From Clostridiales bacterium (GTDB taxonomy: Bacteria > Bacillota > Clostridia > Oscillospirales > JAAYOS01), in NCBI GenBank assembly GCA_012521525.1, contig JAAYMG010000206.1:1-8692 (forward strand): a stretch of 8,692 nt of DNA. The letters run 5' to 3'. Below are positions 1 through 5,898 of the stretch, piece by piece. The position numbers were made by a program, and so were the translations under genes. The notes beneath the pieces are model-generated. The model saw nothing but the letters and a program-made list of their open reading frames with translations. It ran no database searches and was not told the origin of the DNA. How positions within the stretch are numbered: the stretch's first letter is position 1; every line of letters starts with the position of its first letter.

Positions 1-273
1 ATTCTCCCCGCGTATGCGGGGGTGATCCCCTTGTTATGAGCGTAAAGGTAAAAATTAAGCAATTCTCCCCGCGTATGCGGGGGTGATCCCAAATCCAGCT
101 TCTGTTCGCTGTCCATCATGTCATTCTCCCCGCGTACGCGGGGGTGATTCTGGAGAGCTGCAGGATATAATAAACGCAGATCCAATGACCCCGCACATGC
201 GGGGGTAATCCCAACATGGACTTTGAAACTGGGGTTATCTATGTATAGTCTATGCGCATGCCGGGGTTTTCTT
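1..273 (+). CRISPR. Type I-E-like CRISPR array, trailer end (partial)
   Basis: Repeats of 29 bases start at 1, 62, 123, 184 and 245, separated by four spacers of exactly 32 bases (30-61, 91-122, 152-183, 213-244). The repeat core is CCCCGC-GTAT-GCGGGG, a 6-bp stem with a 4-base loop, and the repeat ends in GTGATCCC; this is the architecture of type I-E (Cascade) repeats such as those of E. coli. Repeats 1 and 2 are identical. Repeat 3 differs at 3 positions, repeat 4 at 6 (its stem is intact), and repeat 5 matches at only about 18 of 29 positions and has lost the stem. Decay toward the right marks this as the trailer, so the leader and newest spacers lie left of the window and transcription should run left to right. 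No cas gene is visible. Subtype is inferred from the repeat alone. Confidence 0.95.
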
Positions 274-360
274 CGTACATTGACATTTACTGTTCATTTA
301 TGGACGTTTGCACTCAATGTAGTGGTATTCAAGTAATAAATAAAAGTGACCATCTCAAAA

Positions 361-389
361 TTGACCTTAGGTAAACACAAAAGTATAAT
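361..389 (+). promoter_or_regulatory. Sigma-A type promoter of the ywlG-family gene
   Basis: TTGACC (361-366) and TATAAT (384-389) are separated by exactly 17 bases. Transcription would start at about 396, only some 11 bases before the ATG at 407. This makes the possible GTG start at 395 unlikely and leaves room for the Shine-Dalgarno-like GGGTGA at 397-402. Confidence 0.75.
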
Positions 390-406
390 CAACAGTGGGT
401 GATTTT

Positions 407-955
407 ATGATTGAGAAAATAAAGCAGGATACCGAAAAAGCGTTGCTCGAACTGCTGAAGGTTGCAAACCTGAAAAAGAACGACCTGTTCGTTGTTGGTT
501 GTTCCACCAGCGAAGTCGCGGGCCAAAAGATCGGATCGGCCTCAAGTGTCGAGATAGGAGAAGCGATATTTTCGGTGATATACCCGATCCTCAAGGAAAG
601 GGGCATATATCTTGCTGCCCAGTGTTGTGAGCATCTTAACCGTGCGCTGATCCTTGAATCTGATGCCGCAGCTTACTATCGCTATCCTGAAGTCAATGTA
701 GTACCGCACCCTAAAGCGGGAGGTTCTTTCGCTACCGCAGCACATAAAGGGTTTGAAAAGCCTGTCGCGGTCGAAGCGATACAGGCAAAAGCGGGAATGG
801 ACATCGGCGACACATTGATAGGCATGCATCTGGCACCGGTTGCTGTTCCGGTCAGGGTGAGCATAAGTTCAATAGGTAATGCGCATCTTGTCTGCGCTAA
901 GACAAGGAGAAAGCTTATCGGCGGCAGCCGCGCACAGTATGATCAAAATGATTAG
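407..955 (+). CDS. ywlG: YwlG / DUF436 (UPF0340, TIGR01440) family protein
   Basis: The 182-residue product is a conserved soluble protein of the YwlG/DUF436 family, close to the usual family length of about 180 residues. Its biochemical function is not established. Family-like segments are GCSTSEVAG (31-39) with Cys32, AQCCEHLNRAL (71-81) with Cys73, Cys74 and His76, and HPKAGGSFATAAH (101-113). The cluster of conserved Cys and His residues could suggest metal or small-molecule binding, but that is inference. There is no signal peptide or membrane segment. I chose the ATG at 407 over the in-frame GTG at 395 because GGGTGA lies just upstream and the promoter at 361-389 puts the transcript start at about 396. 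The gene appears monocistronic: own promoter, terminator at 1037-1065, and convergent with the defence operon to its right. In Bacillus the homologue lies near glyA; no such neighbour is seen here. Confidence 0.9.
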   Translation: MIEKIKQDTEKALLELLKVANLKKNDLFVVGCSTSEVAGQKIGSASSVEIGEAIFSVIYPILKERGIYLAAQCCEHLNRALILESDAAAYYRYPEVNVVPHPKAGGSFATAAHKGFEKPVAVEAIQAKAGMDIGDTLIGMHLAPVAVPVRVSISSIGNAHLVCAKTRRKLIGGSRAQYDQND

Positions 956-963
956 CCGCTTGT

Positions 964-1004
964 GCCAAGGATGACAAGGATGTCAAGGGGACGGTTCTCT
1001 TGGC
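964..1004. repeat. REP-like palindromic repeat
   Basis: GCCAAG (964-969) pairs with CTTGGC (999-1004). Inside it lie three 9-base near-repeats (CAAGGATGA, CAAGGATGT, CAAGGGGAC) and the string CAAGGGGACGGTTCTCTTG (984-1002), itself flanked by CAAG/CTTG. From memory, this string resembles dispersed elements found near REP-associated (Y1-type) transposases in many bacteria. No transposase is present here, so at most this is an isolated copy between ywlG and its terminator. Confidence 0.45.
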
Positions 1005-1036
1005 TGTTTTCCAAAGCGATGAATGATCTGCATATT

Positions 1037-1065
1037 AAAAAGCGCCGGGGAACCGACGCTTTTTT
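1037..1065. terminator. Rho-independent terminator between convergent genes
   Basis: The stem AAAAAGCG-C-CGG / CCG-A-CGCTTTTT has a GGAA tetraloop at 1049-1052, a one-base mismatch (C1045/A1056) and a T run on the + strand. A-runs on the other side give a T run on the minus strand as well. It lies about 80 bases after the ywlG stop and about 80 bases past the end of the minus-strand helicase remnant, so it could end both transcripts. Confidence 0.85.
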
Positions 1066-1147
1066 GTTTCTCGCAATGCTTTATGACCGCTTTTATGCTG
1101 CTTTTTGATCGCTTTTACGCTCGATACTATACATACAGTAACGTCTG

Positions 1148-1807
1148 CTATTCAAGAGGCTTATCAAGTGCTTCCTTCAGTCCCTCGAAATCGAGGTAAT
1201 CCTCTATGAACTGCTTTCTGAGCAGTTCAAGCGGAACGAACTCGTTGTACTTGCCGTCGATCTGCACCTTCTCGGGCAAAGGAAGGTCGTAAAGGTCAAG
1301 GTCGCTGTCGAGGATGTCGCGGATTATGGCTTCCAATTCCTCTTTCGTCCCGTCAAAAATCACTTCAAGGTAAACGCAGGTTATCCAAGGATGCTTGCTT
1401 TTGATATGCCTGTGACGTAAAGCGTAATTAAGCGTTATTATCTGCCTTGTCCCCACCCAGGGGAACACTGCATACTTCCTGTCGGACAGCGGTGTCACGA
1501 GATTGTCCAATATGCCGCTGTTGCGGGCGATATAACGTATTTCGGCCAACCGCTCCTGACAGCGGGGGCTTAGGTACGGATACGTGTCGTCGCCCTTAAG
1601 GACGCTTCGAATTTTTCGTACAAGGACGGTGTGCAGATCGACGTTGAAATCCACGTTCCAGTCAACCACCGATATGCCCGGAACAGGCTTGACAAAAATC
1701 ACCTTTGACTTCACGTTTACGTCCACAGTTTCCCATGCCCTTCCCGCCAGGGCAAAACGGACACCCACCGGGTATACTTTGTCAACGGTACCGAGTAATT
1801 CCGGGGC
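1148..1807 (-). pseudogene. C-terminal remnant of an Lhr-like SF2 helicase (BrxHI-like)
   Basis: The open frame runs from just after a TAA at 1808-1810 to the stop at 1148. A usable GTG start at 1768 would give 206 residues. The sequence matches the C-terminal, post-RecA part of Lhr-type DEAD/DEAH helicases: a segment like LGTVDKVYPVGVRFALAGRAW, where GxxFxLAGRxW is typical, then KVIFVKP, DDTYPYLSPRCQERL, and FPWVGTRQIITLNYAL. There is no Walker A, no DEAH box and no motif VI. Family members have roughly 700 or more residues, so about two thirds, including the whole ATPase core, is gone. An ATG at 1837-1839, four bases after the BrxD stop, begins about a dozen codons in another frame; this may be the original start of the gene, joined to its tail by an internal deletion. 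It is third in the TerB-BrxD operon, where a complete helicase would be expected. It could still be translated as a small protein, but helicase activity is excluded. Confidence 0.75.
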
Positions 1808-1842
1808 TTAATCAAAACTCTCGAATTCCCCCGGGTCATGCC

Positions 1843-3165
1843 TTATATTTCAAACTCCTGAAACTCGCTGTGTATTACTTCGTCGGAAAGACCGCCCTTT
1901 GCCATTTCAAAACTGTTGCTTCCCAGGATTTCCGAAACGGTCTTCTGCGGGTTCTGGTACAGGATATTTATGAGCTCGATGAAATCGCGGATGATTTCCC
2001 TGGGAGTTATATGCGTTTCGGCGCCTACCCTGTTATATTCCACCGTCAGGAAGTAAATTAGATCCTCGTGCGACAGGGAAGGAGTATAGTTATATAGCCG
2101 GGCATGGATGTTCAGGAGCTTTTCCACAAGGACATACATCTCTTCCTGCGAGAGCATCCTGAGCCTGATGATCGGAGCGGTAAGGTCCTTTACACCGGCG
2201 GAAGAGAAATGCCCCTCCGCCAGGCGCGATCGGAGCGCCTCATAGCTGAAAACGCCCCTGTACCTGTCTTCGATGCACTGGGGCGTCGCACCCATAAGAA
2301 ATCCTATATGGCTTGCCTTGCCCTGCAGCACGTCGTTGTACATTGTGAGGATTTTTTCGTAATTGTTCGCCCTTGTGATGGAGTTCGGGATCTTGAAGAT
2401 GTTTACCAGCTCGTCGATAAGGACAAGCAGCCCTTTATATCCCGCACCTACAAGAAACACGGCGAATATCTTCAGGAAATCGTACCATGTTTCGTCGGTG
2501 ACGATGAAATTGATCCCCAGGTCGTCCCTGGCCTCATTTCGGGACTGATATTCACCCCTGAACCATTTCAGCACGTTGGATTTCGTGGCCGCATCGTCAT
2601 TCTTGTAAGCGTTCCAATAAGTTACTACCGCTTTTGCGAACTCAAAACCGTTTACCATGCCCTCAAGCGAACTCGCCACGGCATATATCCGCCTTTCGAC
2701 AAGGTCGTCAAACTCAGCGCCGCTCGCGTTCCTCTCTGCTTTGACGGCCGCCTGGATGCCTGAGATCCATTTTTCGAGTATCAGCGGAAGGGCTCCGCCG
2801 TTCGGCTTGGACTTTGTGGAGAGGTTCTTGAGAAGCTCCCTGTATGTGGCAAGTCCCTGTCCCTTCGTCCCGGCAAAACGGCGCTCTGGAGAAAGGTCGG
2901 CGTCCACCACGGCGAAGCCTTTTGCCGTGGCGTAATTGCGGATGGTCTGGAGCAGAAAGCTCTTTCCGCTGCCGTATTTGCCGACGATGAAACGGAAGGA
3001 AGCGCCACCCTCCTCTATCATCTCGATATCGTGAAGGATGGCGGAGATCTCCTGGGCCCTGCCCACCGTGATATACTCGAGACCCACCCGCGGCACAACT
3101 CCGCCTTTCAGAGCGTTAAGCAAAATATGAGCTATCCTGTTAGGGACCTGATATACCGTGCTCAT
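1843..3165 (-). CDS. BrxD-like P-loop ATPase (DUF2791, BREX ATP-binding family)
   Basis: This 440-residue, full-length member of the DUF2791/BrxD family of AAA-like P-loop ATPases is named for the ATPase found with a helicase in type 2 BREX loci. Walker A is GKYGSGKS (62-69). Walker B is GLLVLIDEL (245-253), with Asp251 and Glu252. A sensor-like GATPQC lies at 292-297, and SYEALRSRL (307-315) carries candidate arginine-finger residues. PREIIRDFIELIN (388-400) is typical of the C-terminal part. It is cytoplasmic, without membrane segments. The ATG overlaps the stop of the upstream TerB gene in an ATGA (3162-3165), so the two are probably translationally coupled. The protein presumably couples ATP hydrolysis to loading or driving the partner helicase on DNA; that role is inferred from the family. 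There is no BREX core here (no PglZ, BrxC or methyltransferase), so the name marks the family, not the system. Confidence 0.88.
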   Translation of the reverse strand: MSTVYQVPNRIAHILLNALKGGVVPRVGLEYITVGRAQEISAILHDIEMIEEGGASFRFIVGKYGSGKSFLLQTIRNYATAKGFAVVDADLSPERRFAGTKGQGLATYRELLKNLSTKSKPNGGALPLILEKWISGIQAAVKAERNASGAEFDDLVERRIYAVASSLEGMVNGFEFAKAVVTYWNAYKNDDAATKSNVLKWFRGEYQSRNEARDDLGINFIVTDETWYDFLKIFAVFLVGAGYKGLLVLIDELVNIFKIPNSITRANNYEKILTMYNDVLQGKASHIGFLMGATPQCIEDRYRGVFSYEALRSRLAEGHFSSAGVKDLTAPIIRLRMLSQEEMYVLVEKLLNIHARLYNYTPSLSHEDLIYFLTVEYNRVGAETHITPREIIRDFIELINILYQNPQKTVSEILGSNSFEMAKGGLSDEVIHSEFQEFEI

Positions 3166-5006
3166 CCTACCATTCCCTTTATATGATCTTTATAGTCTTC
3201 GTATATTTCAAACTCTTCATCGAGCAAGCCGTCACCTATATAATCCATTGCCTTTTCGTTGATGCCGTCCGCGAGGACCTCCAGCATGATCCTGCACTCA
3301 TCGGCAAACTTTTTCAGGCTTTTCTCACCGTTCAGCAACGCAGAAAGGGCTCTTATCTCTGTTTCCGAAAGAGCGTTTCTGAGTGCTTCCCACTCGTCGC
3401 TAATGGAGGAAGTATCGTCTGCAATGACTGGCATCTCCTTTGGGACAGCGAACGTGAAATTATCGGCATCCATCACCGGTAAAGGCTGATCTTCCGCCAG
3501 CGAAAGCTGTTCTTCCACCGGCAAAAGCTGCTCTTCCACCGGTAATGGCTTCTTTTCCACCAACGAAAGCTGCTCTTCCGGCTCATCAACCGTCAGCATT
3601 TTCAGCTCATCAACCTTATCAACTTCATCAACAGTCAGCTTTTCCTGCGTGGCAAGAGCCTCCCGCCTGATAAGCGACAGCTTGCTGAAATCGACTTTTA
3701 CGACGATCTTTGTAGCTTCCCGGTAATACTCCTTGACCGCGTCGTTTATGAGGGCTTCAAGGGACAATCCCTTTCTCCTCAGCTCTCCGAGCACCGGATG
3801 TTCGACCATATTGATATCAGCGGTGAGTTTATATTTATACTTCGTGATATTTCTCAGTGCGGATTCTGCCTGCTTCGTTACGTAACCGATAAGCTGTCTT
3901 CCATCCTCGGAGGCGACAAGCTTGCTGAACTTCCATCTGTTCCGGGAGCAGACATACATCTCATTTGCCGAGAGGATAACACGCCTGTCGGGCTGATTCA
4001 GCCAGTTATAAAAAAGAGCACCCCCGAAAGGCGTCCACTCCGAAATCTTTCTTGGCGGGCTGAATATCGTTTTGTAAAAATCGATGCCGTTTTCCGATAA
4101 AATTTGCCTCAGCCTGTCCGTAACGAAACGTAAACACCCGGTTATGAGTTCCTTCCTGTCGTCGGTGAAAAAGGACGACTTTCTGAAATTATATTTTGAG
4201 ACGGCGCAGAAAAGATCGAAATCATCTTTCGTGTCCACTATTCCGGGATAATGTTCTGTCAGGTCGTTCGCAGTTACAAACTCCTTGAATGAGTGCGGAA
4301 GCTCGTAGTAGACATAATAATCCTTCAGCCACTTAAGTATATATTTATCAACGGTATTATTGATAGGCCTGAAAGCTTTCCAGAAAAACATCAGCTTTTC
4401 CAGGCCTTCCTGCGGAGTTTCAACGCCTATGTTGTTCAGAAGCTCGTAGATATAGAGGAAGGCATAGGACAGGGATGTGTCCGAAACGTTGCCTTTCCTG
4501 ACCTCCGTGCGCCAGGTAAAGTACGTCCGGAGCTGTTTGTAGCCCATCATCTGGTAATAGGGATAATACTGTGAAAACGGGACCTTCTCCGGAAAATCGT
4601 CGGAGAAATCCTTCATAAACATTCCCTGTTTATAAAAGATCGCGGCGTTTTCAGACTGGACCCGCCTGTCAAAAAACCTTGAGAAATCGTGAACGGCGCG
4701 ATATGCCCTGGCAATATCCCGCATCCGGACGAAAAGGCCGCGTATTTCGTCACTTTCAGGAGAGGATTCGGGATTCACCGGTTTTACGATTTGCTGTGGC
4801 TTCCGCACGAACCTGCCGACACCGGGTATGGGATGGGAACCGTACTCGATCTCATAAAACATCCCGTCTGTGAGGGATGTTTCGGACTTTGACAGAGCGT
4901 CTTGCCCCGCCTGTTGCGCTCCCCGCCCGCTTTCGCCGTTCCGGTTCGGCTGCCTGCCGGGTATTTTGAACGGTTCGTATTTTTTGTGTTCCTCGTTCTC
5001 ACTCAT
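3162..5006 (-). CDS. TerB_N and TerB_C domain protein, first gene of the defence-like operon
   Basis: A 614-residue cytoplasmic protein. It has a polar N-terminal tail (1-45), then a TerB_N-type region (about 85-290) with YYPYYQMMGYKQLRTYFTWR (147-166) and SYAFLYIYELLNNIG (180-194). A middle region (about 300-450) includes WTPFGGALFYNWL. A charged linker contains five tandem heptads (477-511), and a TerB_C-type tail (about 535-610) has INEKAMDYIGDGLL. Domains are assigned by recognition, not search. TerB-domain proteins are linked to tellurite/stress systems, and this two-domain type occurs beside P-loop ATPases and helicases in predicted DNA-processing or phage-defence loci; its own biochemistry is unknown. 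I prefer the ATG at 5006 to the in-frame GTG at 5018, though neither has a strong ribosome site. It leads the operon, overlapping the BrxD-like gene by 4 bases. No TerC or TerD genes are present. Confidence 0.85.
   Translation of the reverse strand: MSENEEHKKYEPFKIPGRQPNRNGESGRGAQQAGQDALSKSETSLTDGMFYEIEYGSHPIPGVGRFVRKPQQIVKPVNPESSPESDEIRGLFVRMRDIARAYRAVHDFSRFFDRRVQSENAAIFYKQGMFMKDFSDDFPEKVPFSQYYPYYQMMGYKQLRTYFTWRTEVRKGNVSDTSLSYAFLYIYELLNNIGVETPQEGLEKLMFFWKAFRPINNTVDKYILKWLKDYYVYYELPHSFKEFVTANDLTEHYPGIVDTKDDFDLFCAVSKYNFRKSSFFTDDRKELITGCLRFVTDRLRQILSENGIDFYKTIFSPPRKISEWTPFGGALFYNWLNQPDRRVILSANEMYVCSRNRWKFSKLVASEDGRQLIGYVTKQAESALRNITKYKYKLTADINMVEHPVLGELRRKGLSLEALINDAVKEYYREATKIVVKVDFSKLSLIRREALATQEKLTVDEVDKVDELKMLTVDEPEEQLSLVEKKPLPVEEQLLPVEEQLSLAEDQPLPVMDADNFTFAVPKEMPVIADDTSSISDEWEALRNALSETEIRALSALLNGEKSLKKFADECRIMLEVLADGINEKAMDYIGDGLLDEEFEIYEDYKDHIKGMVG
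3474..3578 (-). repeat. Five 21-base tandem repeats inside the TerB gene
   Basis: Five adjoining 21-base units (3558-3578, 3537-3557, 3516-3536, 3495-3515, 3474-3494) encode the heptads EEQLSLV, EKKPLPV, EEQLLPV, EEQLSLA and EDQPLPV in the linker between the middle region and TerB_C. The units share a CTTC end and a CACC-type start on the + strand. The 21-base length keeps the frame, so copy number could vary without breaking the protein. Confidence 0.9.
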
Positions 5007-5132
5007 ATATCCACACACCGGTTCTTAAAACAGAGAATTTGAAAATAGGCGCCGCCGTCTCCGCAGGGGTTAACGACAACGTCGCAGCATATAGCTTGCG
5101 TTAATCCTCATAACTAATATCAAACCGACTAT

Positions 5133-5161
5133 ATTCTACCACAATATGGCGGCAATATCGA
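5133..5161 (-). promoter_or_regulatory. Candidate promoter of the TerB-BrxD operon
   Basis: On the minus strand TCGATA (5161-5156) and TAGAAT (5138-5133) are 17 bases apart; the -10 matches the consensus at 5 of 6 positions and the -35 at 4 of 6. It would give a leader of about 120 bases before the ATG at 5006. It is the best minus-strand match I found upstream of the operon, but not a strong one. Confidence 0.35.
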
Positions 5162-5272
5162 TAAAAGCCGAACAAATTTTCGATTCTTGATATATGCTTG
5201 CCTCGTAATAGAGCCCGAATCTGAAGTTCTTATTATGGCGATTAAAAATCTGTGAAATCTTTTTTATTCAAC

Positions 5273-5297
5273 ATAAACTATGATAGATATAGTTTAT
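5273..5297. repeat. Perfect 9-bp inverted repeat, operator-like
   Basis: ATAAACTAT (5273-5281) and ATAGTTTAT (5289-5297) are exact inverted copies separated by GATAGAT. The 25-base AT-rich dyad has the size and spacing of a dimeric repressor site. A -10-like TATACT (5295-5300) overlaps its right arm, but no convincing -35 box goes with it. Confidence 0.55.
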
Positions 5298-5315
5298 ACT
5301 TAAAATATGAATTAA

Positions 5316-5356
5316 CAGGTTTCTCAGCAGTACATTATACATTGCCGGGAAACCTG
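5316..5356. repeat. 8-bp inverted repeat with 25-base loop
   Basis: CAGGTTTC (5316-5323) and GAAACCTG (5349-5356) are exact inverted copies. No good T run follows on either strand, so an intrinsic terminator is unlikely. It may form an RNA hairpin or be a protein-binding site. Confidence 0.4.
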
Positions 5357-5579
5357 CTTTGATTATGTATCTAATTCATAGTAATGAAGCGTTCTGTTAT
5401 TTATATCATAAATTGCAATATTGAAGTTGAATGTCTTTTGAATAAGTCCGTATCTTCTTTAGGTCTCTGCTGTCTTTGTGCCTGTCAGCAAAAAAGTAAA
5501 AACCGTTATCGACCATTGGGAAAAGCGGTTCATGCTCAGCGTCCGAAGTAAATTGACCATAATTTGGCCCCTTGTCCGA

Positions 5580-5608
5580 TTGACAAGATATATACGTTTT
5601 TGTATAAT
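5580..5608 (+). promoter_or_regulatory. Perfect consensus promoter with operator-like dyad over the -35
   Basis: TTGACA (5580-5585) and TATAAT (5603-5608) match the sigma-A consensus fully, with a 17-base spacer. CTTGTC (5571-5576) and GACAAG (5582-5587) form a 6-bp inverted repeat with a 5-base gap that covers the -35 box, as an operator would. The start site would be at about 5615. Downstream are an AAGAGG ribosome site (5623-5628) and an ATG at 5634. A promoter this strong in front of no recognisable gene is unusual; it could alternatively serve purO through a long leader of about 280 bases. Confidence 0.7.
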
Positions 5609-5633
5609 TAACTCGACAACATAAGAGGTCCAT

Positions 5634-5675
5634 ATGACTGACGGAAGTGGAGCACCACATGGAGTATGGATCTGA
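5634..5675 (+). CDS. Possible 13-residue leader peptide
   Basis: The ATG is 5 bases after AAGAGG (5623-5628) and lies just behind the consensus promoter at 5580-5608. The peptide is MTDGSGAPHGVWI. It has no run of a single amino acid that would point to attenuation, and it resembles nothing I recognise. It overlaps the start of the 51-codon frame at 5659. The signals are good, but the length makes chance likely. Confidence 0.25.
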   Translation: MTDGSGAPHGVWI

Positions 5676-5814
5676 AGAAGCCGACCGTCTGGGCAGCATG
5701 AAAAGCAGCTCAGGCGATTTTTATTTAATTTTGTTATATATCTGTATATACATATCAAGTACCAACAGGATTTCAAACATAATTCCAAGTTTCAACATAT
5801 TTCGTATCGAGTAA
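5659..5814 (+). CDS. Possible 51-residue small membrane protein
   Basis: The frame begins at an ATG with GTGGAG (5647-5652) upstream. It has a polar, acidic start (MEYGSEEADRLGS) followed by a hydrophobic stretch, about residues 21-33 (FYLILLYICIYIS), that could span a membrane. It lies 44 bases after the predicted start of a consensus promoter, which is why I list it. The AT-rich second half may simply be noncoding DNA that happens to stay open. No family is recognised. Confidence 0.2.
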   Translation: MEYGSEEADRLGSMKSSSGDFYLILLYICIYISSTNRISNIIPSFNIFRIE

Positions 5815-5898
5815 CGTAGCATACTGATGAACAGGGTTATATTTGCTGCATTTCTATAAACTAACTATCAAATAAGTATCCGGAGGGTTGTAAGAGAA

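Larger units (their letters stand above)
5007..5898. other. 892-base region without a clear gene
   Basis: The region separates the divergent TerB operon and purO. It is AT-rich and holds a candidate minus-strand promoter (5133-5161), two inverted repeats (5273-5297, 5316-5356), a perfect + strand promoter (5580-5608) with a palindrome over its -35 box, and two tiny ORFs (5634-5675, 5659-5814). Minus-strand open frames at 5406-5699 and 5459-5788 overlap each other, lack ribosome sites and resemble no family I know. The stretch 5815-5890 shows only a weak promoter candidate for purO (TTGCTG 5843-5848, TATCAA 5866-5871). Confidence 0.7.

Noticed and set aside
395..406. GTG at 395 as start of the ywlG-family gene
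   Set aside because: The predicted transcript starts at about 396, so the GTG would not be on the message, and the ribosome site GGGTGA serves the ATG at 407.
2104..2763. 219-codon + strand open frame
   Set aside because: It lies entirely antisense to the BrxD-like gene, which carries clear Walker motifs; the frame has no family resemblance and is a shadow.
1148..5018. A complete BREX locus
   Set aside because: Only the BrxD-like ATPase and a helicase tail fit; there is no PglZ, BrxC/PglY, PglX methyltransferase or BrxA/BrxB.
3162..5018. A tellurite-resistance operon
   Set aside because: TerB-type domains are present, but no TerC, TerD or TerE gene accompanies them; the neighbours are an ATPase and a helicase.
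5406..5788. Two overlapping minus-strand open frames (97 and 109 codons)
   Set aside because: They overlap in different frames, lack ribosome sites, resemble no known family, and run antisense to the consensus promoter region.
5700..5898. Purine, PRPP or ZTP riboswitch upstream of purO
   Set aside because: I looked for the conserved junction and loop bases of these classes and found none; the region is plain AT-rich sequence.
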